From Sphingobacterium yanglingense (lineage in GTDB: Bacteria; Bacteroidota; Bacteroidia; Sphingobacteriales; Sphingobacteriaceae), in the NCBI RefSeq assembly GCF_004363245.1, contig NZ_SNYV01000017.1, forward strand, positions 62,001 through 126,000: a DNA stretch of 64,000 nt. Direction: 5' to 3'. The first letter of the stretch is position 1. Every line of letters begins with the position of its first letter. Position numbers and translations under genes: made by a program. The notes beneath the pieces are model-generated. The model made no database searches and was not told the origin of the DNA. It worked only from the letters and a program-made list of their open reading frames with translations. Below are positions 35,100-43,144 of this stretch, one piece after another.

Positions 35100-36533
35100 T
35101 CACAGCATCACATCAATATCATGATGATCCTTTAGCGCAACTTTTGCTGCTGCATAGCCACACATCCCATGCACACCACCACCAGGAGGCGTAGATGACG
35201 AACAGATATAGACTGCTGGATTTGACGTGCGATAAGGGGTCAATGAACGTACAGGTCTCGTATACAACTGCCTGATATCCATCAAGCCTCCATTGATATC
35301 CCCTCCCACATAATTGGGGTTATAGCTTTCCATTTCCACAGCATTCATCGTAGACCTTCCTATAATTGTATCCTTGAATCCCGGTGCAAATCGCTCTACC
35401 TGTGCTTCTATAGCTTCCGTTCGGTCCACATCCAAACCATTCGGCACATGACAATACGCCCAGCCGGTATGTTTTCCTTCCGGTGCTCTCGTCTGATCAA
35501 AAGAACTCTGCTGTGCAAACAAAACAAAAGGGTCGGCTATCACTTTTCCTTGCTGTGTCATTTTTTCGTAATAGGCTATCTGCTCATAGGTATTCCCCAA
35601 GTGCACCGTAGCGGCCTGATTGCATCGTTTATCCCTAAATGGTGTAGGGTCGGATAAAGCCCAGTCTACCTTAAATACTCCCATCCCCTGTTTGTAGCGT
35701 TCAAGTTGCTTTCGATAGCTCGCTTTCCATTCTATCCCTTTCAATGTCAAAAGTTGCCGAGGCGTAAGATCTAATAGTAACATACCATGCGGTGGGAGTT
35801 CCCGAATATCCTCCACCCAAAAGTCGCACTGCACCTGCCCCCCTAGTGAAAGGTAATAAGTTTGCAAAGCATCTGCAATAGATTGTGACCCTCCCACCGG
35901 AATAGGCCAGCCATACTTATTTCCCACTGCCATCAGCACCATTCCGATTGCGGATGTTCCCCAATTGGACAGAGGTTGTATCCCATGTGCTGCCATCCCT
36001 CCAAACAAGGCTCTCGCCTTTTCCGTCTTGAAGCTATGCACTAACCAATCTGCTGGTAAAAGCGCATCCAAGCCAAATCCCATCATCTGAAACGGACGTT
36101 TTGGAAAACGAAGAGGTCCCATGATATCGAGCGCTAATGTCTCCCACTGCTCTGTTACAGGAGCAATGAGATCTTTATATTTTTTTTCATCCACGCCCAG
36201 ATAGGCCGCAGTCCGTTCGACACTCTGACATAAGAGTCCGACTTCACCGCTTTCCAAAGGATGAGCTGCGGCATAAGGAGCATGAACAAACTTCAATCCA
36301 TAGTCTGCCAAAGGTAAAGAACGTAAAAATGGAGACGCCATGGCCATAGGGTGTATTGCCGAACATAGGTCGTGTCTATAGCCTACCATAGTAAGTTCTT
36401 TGGTACGCATCCCCCCCCCTACCGTATCCCTACCTTCCAACAACAAGGTAGATAGACCTTGCTGTTGCAACGTAATCGCCGCAGCAAAGCCATTCGGTCC
36501 AGATCCAACTATAACTGCATCGTATTTTTTCAA
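35100..36533 (-). CDS. FAD-dependent oxidoreductase (PYROXD2/CrtI-like)
   Basis: A 477-residue flavoprotein. The N-terminal dinucleotide-binding motif VGSGPNGFAAAITLQQQG with EGRDTVGGGMRT is typical of the phytoene-desaturase-like/PYROXD2 group; the C-terminus has CSSSTPPGGGVHGMCGYAAA, the second FAD-binding part. It is expected to oxidise an unknown hydrophobic substrate. There is no carotenoid gene nearby, so carotenoid synthesis should not be assumed. A hairpin terminator lies between it and the beta-oxidation operon, and it appears to be transcribed alone. Confidence 0.8.
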   Translation of the reverse strand: MKKYDAVIVGSGPNGFAAAITLQQQGLSTLLLEGRDTVGGGMRTKELTMVGYRHDLCSAIHPMAMASPFLRSLPLADYGLKFVHAPYAAAHPLESGEVGLLCQSVERTAAYLGVDEKKYKDLIAPVTEQWETLALDIMGPLRFPKRPFQMMGFGLDALLPADWLVHSFKTEKARALFGGMAAHGIQPLSNWGTSAIGMVLMAVGNKYGWPIPVGGSQSIADALQTYYLSLGGQVQCDFWVEDIRELPPHGMLLLDLTPRQLLTLKGIEWKASYRKQLERYKQGMGVFKVDWALSDPTPFRDKRCNQAATVHLGNTYEQIAYYEKMTQQGKVIADPFVLFAQQSSFDQTRAPEGKHTGWAYCHVPNGLDVDRTEAIEAQVERFAPGFKDTIIGRSTMNAVEMESYNPNYVGGDINGGLMDIRQLYTRPVRSLTPYRTSNPAVYICSSSTPPGGGVHGMCGYAAAKVALKDHHDIDVML

Positions 36534-36614
36534 TTTGGTCGTTTTTATTAAATGTAATCAAAAACAAGGCAGTTTTAAAATTAAAGTGTCCCCCGTCCCT
36601 TTCCTTAAACAAAA

Positions 36615-36645
36615 GAAGAGCCTGTACAATCCGTACAGGCTCTTC
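36615..36645 (-). terminator. intrinsic terminator of the beta-oxidation operon
   Basis: GAAGAGCCTGTAC (36615-36627), five-base loop, GTACAGGCTCTTC (36633-36645): a 13-bp perfect stem just downstream (minus strand) of the acyl-CoA dehydrogenase stop at 36669, followed by a short T run. Confidence 0.75.
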
Positions 36646-36668
36646 CTATCTATAACATAGGACCTTAA

Positions 36669-38453
36669 TTAAAAGCAATATTTATTCTCTTCAATCAATT
36701 TACGGGCAATACGTTGACGAGCATCTTTTACATTGAAAGGTTGTGCTTTTGTAAATCGACGCAGACCTACCAACATCATATTCAGTTCATCTCCTTCTCC
36801 AAAAGAATATAACGCTTCTTTTGCAGCTACATTCACCTTGTCTATAGCCGAGTACAGGTATACCCGTGCCATATCGGTCTGTAGACTTGTAGCTTCTTCA
36901 CCTTGACTATGGTACAACTTTTCTGCCCTCAACAACACAGATTCAGCAACATATACGTAACCGATAATATCAGCTATATTCATCAGGATTTCCTGTTCCT
37001 TAGACAAAGACATCATCAACTTCTGAACCGCTGCACCCGCGACTAGCAATCCTGCCTTTTTTAGATTGGCGATAATTTTCTTCTCTGCTGCAAAAGGTGT
37101 GGTATCTTCCTCTCCAAAATCAGGGATAGCCATCAACTCACCAACTACCGCTTGTGCAGGCCCCATCAAATCCAACTCTCCCTTCATGGCACGCTTCAAG
37201 AGCATATCCACGACCAATAGACGGTTTACTTCATTCGTTCCTTCAAAAATACGGTTGATACGCGAGTCGCGATAAGCTCGCTCCATCGGAGCTTCAGCAG
37301 AATAGCCCATTCCACCGTAGATCTGCACGCCCTCATCGACCACATAATCTAACATCTCGGAACACCACACTTTTATAATCGCACATTCGATTGCAAACTG
37401 CTCCACCGATTTCAGTTTAGCTTTTGCATCTTCCATCCCTCCTGCGACCAGCGCATCATAAGCGTCGTCAATATTTTGACCTGCGCGGTAGGCTGCCGAT
37501 TCCGTTGCAAAAAGACGAATCGCCGATTCAGCCAACTTATAGCGTATGGCACCAAATTTTGATATCGGTAGGTTGAACTGTACCCGTTCGTTAGCATAAT
37601 TGATAGCAGTAGAGATAACAGCACGTGCCGAACCAATAGTCGCTGCTCCCAACTTGATACGTCCGATATTCAATATGTTAACAGCAATCTTAAATCCGTT
37701 TTCCCGTTCAGAAAGCATATTCTCTACAGGCACAGCACAGTCGTTGAAGAAGATCTGCCGTGTAGACGATCCTTTTATTCCTAATTTATGTTCCTCGGGA
37801 TTCATCGTAATGCCACCGAAATCTTTCTCTACGATAAATGCTGTCAAGTTTTTATCTTCTCCAATCTTAGCAAATACAATATAGATATCGGCAAATCCTC
37901 CATTGGTGATCCACATCTTCTGTCCATTAATTAAATAATGTGTCCCCTCTGGATTCAACTTTGCTGAAGTACGACCTGAATTAGCATCTGACCCCGAATT
38001 TGGTTCAGTCAGACAGTACGCAGCCTTCCATTCACCCGTCGCCAATTTTGGTACATATTTGGCTTTCTGTTCTGCATTACCATAATATAAAATAGGAAGT
38101 GTACCGATTCCAGTATGGGCAGATAGTGCAACAGCAAAAGAGAACCCTCCGCCTACCGCATCAGCTACCAACATAGAGGTATTGAAGTTTTTACCAAAAC
38201 CGCCATACTCTTCGGGGATTGATACACCTAGCATTCCGAGCTCACCGGCCTTATCCATCAGATTCTGCATTAAACCCTCTTCCTGAGCGTCGATTCTATC
38301 TAATTTATTCAGGACTTCAGTATCCAAAAAATCAAGACAGGTCTGGCGAATCATTTTCGCTTCTTCGTCAAATTCTTCTGGAATAAAAACTTCGTTATAG
38401 CGTGTTTCCTTGATTACAAACTCACCACCTTTGATTGCTATTTTATTTGTCAT
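36669..38453 (-). CDS. acyl-CoA dehydrogenase (VLCAD-like)
   Basis: A 594-residue FAD enzyme for the first step of fatty acid beta-oxidation, introducing the 2,3 double bond. Motifs: YCLTEPNSGSDANS (FAD/substrate), KMWITNGGFADIYIVF, and the C-terminal IYGGMGYSAEAPMERAYRDSR with RIFEGTNEVNRLLV, in which the Glu is the expected catalytic base. A C-terminal extension of about 180 residues beyond the core resembles very-long-chain enzymes. It is the last gene of the operon, separated from thiolase by an inverted-repeat-bounded four-helix-bundle cassette. Confidence 0.95.
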   Translation of the reverse strand: MTNKIAIKGGEFVIKETRYNEVFIPEEFDEEAKMIRQTCLDFLDTEVLNKLDRIDAQEEGLMQNLMDKAGELGMLGVSIPEEYGGFGKNFNTSMLVADAVGGGFSFAVALSAHTGIGTLPILYYGNAEQKAKYVPKLATGEWKAAYCLTEPNSGSDANSGRTSAKLNPEGTHYLINGQKMWITNGGFADIYIVFAKIGEDKNLTAFIVEKDFGGITMNPEEHKLGIKGSSTRQIFFNDCAVPVENMLSERENGFKIAVNILNIGRIKLGAATIGSARAVISTAINYANERVQFNLPISKFGAIRYKLAESAIRLFATESAAYRAGQNIDDAYDALVAGGMEDAKAKLKSVEQFAIECAIIKVWCSEMLDYVVDEGVQIYGGMGYSAEAPMERAYRDSRINRIFEGTNEVNRLLVVDMLLKRAMKGELDLMGPAQAVVGELMAIPDFGEEDTTPFAAEKKIIANLKKAGLLVAGAAVQKLMMSLSKEQEILMNIADIIGYVYVAESVLLRAEKLYHSQGEEATSLQTDMARVYLYSAIDKVNVAAKEALYSFGEGDELNMMLVGLRRFTKAQPFNVKDARQRIARKLIEENKYCF

Positions 38454-38467
38454 TTTATGTAAGATTA

Positions 38468-38889
38468 AGGAGCAAAGAATAAAGACTCTTTTAGTTCTCT
38501 TTTACTTTGCTTCAATGGTTTTTAAAAATGTTGTTATTCTTTTTTGAAGTGTAACTACCTTCTCAATTATTTTAACACTGTTGTCCGATGAAATATATCC
38601 GCATCTACCTGCGAGAATTATTTGCGTCTCAATTTCGAAACAAGATCCTAAAGATATTTTCAAAAAGTGAGCAAACTCCTTAGTTGAACTACGAGAAGAT
38701 CCTTCTGCAATATTTGACGGGACCGAAATCGCACAACGTCGCAGCTGACTCGTTAAACTAAACTTTTCCTCAGCGGGGAACAATTTAGTCTCTTCCAAAA
38801 TAATTTGCGCCAAGCCCATTGCATCCTTCCAAATCTCTAAATTCCTAAAATTATGCATCTCTTCTCTTTGTTCTTTATTCCTTGCTCTT
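38468..38889 (-). repeat. inverted-repeat-bounded cassette 1 around a four-helix-bundle gene
   Basis: The arm at 38468-38485 (AGGAGCAAAGAATAAAGA) is complementary, 16 of 18 bases plus one G-U pair in RNA, to the arm at 38872-38889. The four-helix-bundle gene lies entirely inside. The cassette occupies almost the whole gap between the thiolase stop and the acyl-CoA dehydrogenase start, as if inserted there. Confidence 0.6.
38502..38858 (-). CDS. four-helix-bundle protein (S23/IVS type), copy 1
   Basis: A 118-residue helical protein of the four-helix-bundle/23S rRNA intervening-sequence family (TIGR02436). The family core is clear: LEIWKDAMGL, FSLTSQLRRCAISVPSNIAEG, STKEFAHFLKISLGSCFEIETQI, and a C-terminal helix. 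Its members are the proteins encoded in IVS elements that interrupt 23S rRNA, and relatives (bAvd) occur with diversity-generating retroelements; neither is present here. It lies inside an inverted-repeat cassette between thiolase and acyl-CoA dehydrogenase. Role unknown. It shares only about 38% identity with copy 2, so it is not a recent duplicate. Confidence 0.85.
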   Translation of the reverse strand: MHNFRNLEIWKDAMGLAQIILEETKLFPAEEKFSLTSQLRRCAISVPSNIAEGSSRSSTKEFAHFLKISLGSCFEIETQIILAGRCGYISSDNSVKIIEKVVTLQKRITTFLKTIEAK

Positions 38890-38894
38890 TTCTC

Positions 38895-40070
38895 CTAGTC
38901 CATCATTTCGAATATGCCAGCCGCACCTTGTCCTGTACCTACACACATCGTTACCATACCATATTTTTTACCGCGACGCTTCAACTCATTGAGAACCTGA
39001 ACGGTCAACTTCGCACCGGTACAACCTAATGGGTGTCCCAAAGCAATCGCACCACCATTTACATTGACCTTCTCTTCGTCTAGACCTAGCGTACGAATGA
39101 CAGCGAGTGATTGCGATGCAAAAGCCTCATTGAGCTCAATAAGATCAATATCTTCTTTTTTCAGCCCTGCTTGTGCTAGCGCTTTCGGAATAGCCTCAAT
39201 AGGACCGATTCCCATAATACGCGGAGGAACACCCGCAACTGCATAGGAAATTAACTTCGCAATAGGCTTTAACCCGAGTTCCTTCATTTTACGTTCGGAC
39301 ATCACGAGTACAAATGCAGCTCCATCAGAAGTCTGGGATGAGTTTCCTGCGGTAACCATCCCGTCTGCTGCGAAAACAGGTCTTAGCTTACCCAATGCTT
39401 CTATCGTCGTGTCCGCACGAGGTCCCTCATCGGTATCTACAACATATTCACGTGTCGCCATCTTACCGTCTTTCACATAGTTCTCCTTTATAGTAATAGG
39501 CACTACACCATCTTTGAGATGGCCATTTTTAATAGCTTCAATAGCCTTTTGGTGTGATTTCAGCGCAAAAGCATCTTGATCTGCACGGGAAACATTATAC
39601 TCCTGCGCTACAGCTTCTGCCGTCAATCCCATCCCCCAGTACCAATCTGCATGGTCTTTGGCTACTTTTGGATTTGGTACGATCTTCCATCCACCAAATG
39701 GCATACCCGACATCACCTCTGCTCCTCCAGCTATAATAACATCTGCCATTCCTGCCTTAATCTTCGCCGTCGCCGTCGCTATCGTATCCAGCCCAGAGGC
39801 ACAGTAACGGTTGACCGTTACCCCCGGGACCTTATCGGTATCTAAGCCCATTAGAGAAATAAAGCGTCCCATATTCATCCCTTGCTCGGCCTCAGGCATC
39901 GCATTACCTACGATGACATCATCAATCTCTTCTTTATTCAAATTAGGAACCGAACCAACCAAGTGTTTAATCACTTCGGCGGCTAGATCATCCGCCCGCA
40001 TAAAACGAAAACCACCCCTAGGGGCCTTACCTACTGCGGTACGATATCCTGCTACAATGTATGCTTCCAT
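38895..40070 (-). CDS. acetyl-CoA C-acyltransferase (thiolase)
   Basis: A 391-residue thiolase, the last step of beta-oxidation, releasing acetyl-CoA. The nucleophile is C90 in NRYCASGLDT; the C-terminal motifs NGGAIALGHPLGCTGAK (His) and MVTMCVGTGQGAAG (general-base Cys) complete the active site. Length and motifs fit FadA-type enzymes. It lies between two cassettes of four-helix-bundle genes in a minus-strand operon with the hydratase/dehydrogenase and acyl-CoA dehydrogenase; the stop and start codons of the flanking enzymes are each about 420-440 bp away. Confidence 0.95.
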   Translation of the reverse strand: MEAYIVAGYRTAVGKAPRGGFRFMRADDLAAEVIKHLVGSVPNLNKEEIDDVIVGNAMPEAEQGMNMGRFISLMGLDTDKVPGVTVNRYCASGLDTIATATAKIKAGMADVIIAGGAEVMSGMPFGGWKIVPNPKVAKDHADWYWGMGLTAEAVAQEYNVSRADQDAFALKSHQKAIEAIKNGHLKDGVVPITIKENYVKDGKMATREYVVDTDEGPRADTTIEALGKLRPVFAADGMVTAGNSSQTSDGAAFVLVMSERKMKELGLKPIAKLISYAVAGVPPRIMGIGPIEAIPKALAQAGLKKEDIDLIELNEAFASQSLAVIRTLGLDEEKVNVNGGAIALGHPLGCTGAKLTVQVLNELKRRGKKYGMVTMCVGTGQGAAGIFEMMD

Positions 40071-40082
40071 GTTGTTAGTATT

Positions 40083-40483
40083 AAGTAGTTAGATATTAGT
40101 ATTTAGATTTCAACTTTTGCTGAAAAACGTAATTCATTTTCTGTAATTCCACAATCTTGCCCAACATCTCTTCTAAATCATTTTCTAATAAATAACCTAA
40201 GTTTTTTGATATAATTAACTGTGTTTCGACTTCATAAGTAGACGCATGCGCTATCGCAAGAAATTGAACGAACTCTTTATCAGAATTACGGCCTGCTCCC
40301 TCTGCAATGTTGGAAGGGATCGATACCGCGGCACGATTGATTTGACTAATCAATCCAAATCGTTCCCTTTCAGGGAAGCTATCGGTTAGGCTATATATTT
40401 CAGAAACCAATTCGATTGCTTTTTGCCACAATTTCAATTCCTTATATTGATGCATACATCTAAATACTAAGTACTAAATACTT
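40083..40483 (-). repeat. inverted-repeat-bounded cassette 2 around a four-helix-bundle gene
   Basis: The arm at 40083-40108 pairs with the arm at 40458-40483 at 22 of 26 positions, the inner 13 (ATCTAAATACTAA) perfectly. The second four-helix-bundle gene lies between them, its last codons overlapping the left arm. The arms have a different sequence from those of cassette 1. They nearly fill the gap between the FadB-like stop and the thiolase start. Confidence 0.6.
40096..40455 (-). CDS. four-helix-bundle protein (S23/IVS type), copy 2
   Basis: A 119-residue protein of the same TIGR02436 family as copy 1. Core phrases: LKLWQKAIELVSEIY, FGLISQINRAAVSIPSNIAEG, SDKEFVQFLAIAHASTYEVETQLII, LGKIVELQK. 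The conserved SIPSNIAEG and ETQ segments coincide with copy 1, and the basic surface of these pentameric bundles in other species binds nucleic acid; that is family knowledge. It fills the gap between the FadB-like enzyme and thiolase, within its own inverted repeats. Function is unknown. Confidence 0.85.
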   Translation of the reverse strand: MHQYKELKLWQKAIELVSEIYSLTDSFPERERFGLISQINRAAVSIPSNIAEGAGRNSDKEFVQFLAIAHASTYEVETQLIISKNLGYLLENDLEEMLGKIVELQKMNYVFQQKLKSKY

Positions 40484-40488
40484 TTAAT

Positions 40489-42915
40489 CTAATTTCGTAA
40501 CGCCTTCCCTTTAGTCAACATATGCTGAATCCGTTCCAGGGTCTTTCTTTCGGCACAGAGTTCCAGAAATGCTTTACGTTCCAGATCGAGTAGATATTGT
40601 TCTGACACCTCCGTAGGTGCTGAAAGATCTCCACCACACATCACCCATCCCAGCTTTTCAGAGATTTTCTTATCGTGATCCGAGATATAGTTACCAGCGC
40701 GCATCGAAGAAGCTCCTACATAGACAATACCCAATCCTTGATTACCCAGTACTTTGATATCCTGTCTTGGTGCTGGCTGTACATATCCAGCATCAGCCAA
40801 TTCGATCGCTTTAGCTTTTGCATCAGCCAATAAACGTGCACGATTCATACTAATAGCATACTTACCTTTCTGCAGATACCCCAATTCAAAGGCTTCAACA
40901 GCAGATGTAGACACCTTTGCCTGACCTATCGTAAGGAATTTATCTTTCAATGTGTTTTGGGTAATCTGATCGTCTTTAAATTCATCAGAAGCACGTAAGG
41001 CAAATTCTTTAGAGCCACCACCACCAGGAATCACACCGACCCCAAACTCGACCAATCCCATATAAGTCTCTGCATGTAACTGCACAAAATCCGCATGCAT
41101 GGAGAACTCACAACCGCCTCCCAAAGCCAATTGGAAAGGCGCTACCACAACAGGTATCGCAGAATAGCGTATACGCATCGAGGTATTTTGGAACATACGT
41201 ACCGCCATATTCAATTCGTCATAATCCTGCTCTACAGCCATCATGAAAATCATCCCAATATTCGCTCCTGCTGAGAAATTTTTACCATCATTGGATATAA
41301 CCAATCCTCTATAGTCTTTCTCAGCGATATCTATAGCCTTATTTATGCCTTGTATTACATCTCCTCCAATGGTATTCATCTTCGTATGGAACTCACAGTT
41401 GATGATACCATCGCCAAGATCGATAATAGATACTCCAGAGTTCTTCCATATGGTCTTCGCCTCGCGGATGTGGTCTAGCACAATCAGCTCTTCAGCCCCA
41501 GGGATTACTTTGTAAGATTTAGTATTGATATCATAATAATGACGTACACCATTCTCTACTTTATAGAACGATTCACAACCCGCCTCTAACATATCATGCA
41601 CCCACTGTGCCACTTCACCACATTGCCCCGGAAGTCGCTTTTCTTCCTTTTTAATCTTCTCTAATGTCTCCCGTACACCCAATGCATCCCATACTTCAAA
41701 TGGACCGATCTCCCAACCAAAGCCAGCACGCATGGCATCATCGATACGGAAAAAATCGTCCGTAATCTCGGGTACCCTATTCGAAACATACTCAAACAAT
41801 GGATAATGCATAGCACGGAATAATTCTCCCGCTTTATCCGTCCCTTGTTCATATACCTTCATCCGTTTGCGGATATCTTCTACCTGTTTGGTCGCTTCCA
41901 AGGTAGCCGATTTTACTTTTGACTGAGGGCCGTATTCTAGGGTATTAAGATTTAAAGACAAGATTTCAGAACCACCATCGGCCCCTCTTACCTTTTCATA
42001 AAATCCTTTTTTTGTCTTTTCTCCCAACCACTTGTTATTGACCATCTGGGTAATGAAACCAGGCAAAGTAAATACCCCCTTCGCCTCATCATTGGGTGCA
42101 TTTTGATCCAGACCATTAGCCACATTAACCAAGGTATCCAATCCCACAACATCTGCAGTACGGAAAGTAGCAGACTTAGGGTGCCCCATTGCCGGCCCTG
42201 TATATTTATCCACTTCTTCTACCGTTAACCCCAATTGATCGACAAGATGGGTCAGTGCCAACATCGAGTAGACACCAATCCGGTTCCCAATAAAAGCAGG
42301 TGTGTCTTTACACAGCACCACTGTCTTACCCAACATTTTGTCACCGTAATGAACAAGGAAATCAACAACCTCTTTTTTCGTCTGAGGAGTAGGTATAATC
42401 TCTAACAGCTGTAAATACCGAGGTGGATTAAAAAAGTGAGTCCCACAAAAATGAGCAACAAAATCTGCTGATCGTCCTTCTGTCATTAGATGGATAGGAA
42501 TACCCGAGGTATTGGAAGTTATGAGCGTACCGGCCTTACGGAACTGCTCCACCTTCTCAAAAACGGACTTCTTAATATCTAATCGTTCGACCACCACTTC
42601 GATAATCCAGTCGACCTGAGCAATCTTGGCCATATCGTCGTCAAAATTGCCAGTACTAATCCGCTTAGCAAAAGACTTGCTAAATAAAGGTGCTGGATTA
42701 GACTTTATGGCCGTGTCAAGCGAAGTATTTACAATACGATTACGTACAGCTGGATGATCGAGTGTAAGTCCTTTGGACTCTTCTGCAGGAAGTAATTCTT
42801 TGGGAGCGATATCCAACAATAGCACCTCCACACCAATATTGGCAAAGTGACAGGCGATACGTGAGCCCATTACTCCTGAGCCTAGTACGGCTATCTTTTT
42901 AATATTTCTATTCAT
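40489..42915 (-). CDS. fused 3-hydroxyacyl-CoA dehydrogenase/enoyl-CoA hydratase
   Basis: An 808-residue bifunctional enzyme for the middle steps of beta-oxidation. The N-terminal NAD-binding domain (IAVLGSGVMGSRIACHFANI) and its C-terminal dehydrogenase lobe (VGLDTLVNVA..) come first; the enoyl-CoA hydratase/isomerase domain is C-terminal, the reverse of E. coli FadB. The hydratase part has NFSAGANIGMIF, ALGGGCEFSMHADF and GLVEFGVGVIPGGGGSKEF, where the Glu residues correspond to the catalytic pair. It is the first enzyme gene of the operon that also contains thiolase and acyl-CoA dehydrogenase, and it is preceded by the second copy of the intergenic leader element. Confidence 0.95.
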   Translation of the reverse strand: MNRNIKKIAVLGSGVMGSRIACHFANIGVEVLLLDIAPKELLPAEESKGLTLDHPAVRNRIVNTSLDTAIKSNPAPLFSKSFAKRISTGNFDDDMAKIAQVDWIIEVVVERLDIKKSVFEKVEQFRKAGTLITSNTSGIPIHLMTEGRSADFVAHFCGTHFFNPPRYLQLLEIIPTPQTKKEVVDFLVHYGDKMLGKTVVLCKDTPAFIGNRIGVYSMLALTHLVDQLGLTVEEVDKYTGPAMGHPKSATFRTADVVGLDTLVNVANGLDQNAPNDEAKGVFTLPGFITQMVNNKWLGEKTKKGFYEKVRGADGGSEILSLNLNTLEYGPQSKVKSATLEATKQVEDIRKRMKVYEQGTDKAGELFRAMHYPLFEYVSNRVPEITDDFFRIDDAMRAGFGWEIGPFEVWDALGVRETLEKIKKEEKRLPGQCGEVAQWVHDMLEAGCESFYKVENGVRHYYDINTKSYKVIPGAEELIVLDHIREAKTIWKNSGVSIIDLGDGIINCEFHTKMNTIGGDVIQGINKAIDIAEKDYRGLVISNDGKNFSAGANIGMIFMMAVEQDYDELNMAVRMFQNTSMRIRYSAIPVVVAPFQLALGGGCEFSMHADFVQLHAETYMGLVEFGVGVIPGGGGSKEFALRASDEFKDDQITQNTLKDKFLTIGQAKVSTSAVEAFELGYLQKGKYAISMNRARLLADAKAKAIELADAGYVQPAPRQDIKVLGNQGLGIVYVGASSMRAGNYISDHDKKISEKLGWVMCGGDLSAPTEVSEQYLLDLERKAFLELCAERKTLERIQHMLTKGKALRN

Positions 42916-43009
42916 ATGTAAATTATTTATTGTTTAATCACCATCCGCCAACTGACAGATCTAGACTATATTCATCCATGTTTGTGCAATTCTGCTACAT
43001 GGATATTTC
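42916..43009 (-). repeat. intergenic leader element, copy 2
   Basis: Read on the minus strand, this has AAATATCCATGTAGCA (43008-42993), TGCACAAA (42988-42981), CAGTTGGCGGAT (42954-42943) and AAATAATTTACATATG (into the start codon at 42915), matching copy 1 at 27301-27489. The first block plus its surroundings can form a hairpin, ATCCATGT (42975-42982) with ACATGGAT (42997-43004). It lacks about 98 bases present in copy 1. Confidence 0.5.
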
Positions 43010-43044
43010 ATATGTATATAATTTATCTTTTTATAGTTACCTAC

Positions 43045-43068
43045 TAGATAACAAACAGTTATTATCTA
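43045..43068. promoter_or_regulatory. imperfect palindrome upstream of the beta-oxidation operon
   Basis: TAGATAACAA, spacer ACAG, TTATTATCTA: 9 of 10 positions pair. It lies about 130 bp upstream of the FadB-like start and has the size of a TetR- or MarR-type operator, so it may control the operon. It is read as an operator by inference only. Confidence 0.4.
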
Positions 43069-43144
43069 CGGTGAGCTTATTAGCTCAGTAATTTTTAGTT
43101 GTGTTCGTATTCTACACTAGAAGGAGGCCATTTGACCGGCATTA

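Noticed and set aside
35100..36533. Carotenoid desaturase call
   Set aside because: The flavoprotein fold matches, but no other carotenoid gene is near and the PYROXD2-like C-terminus fits better.
38502..40455. Diversity-generating retroelement, suggested by bAvd-like four-helix-bundle proteins
   Set aside because: No reverse transcriptase gene and no template/variable repeat pair were found in the window.
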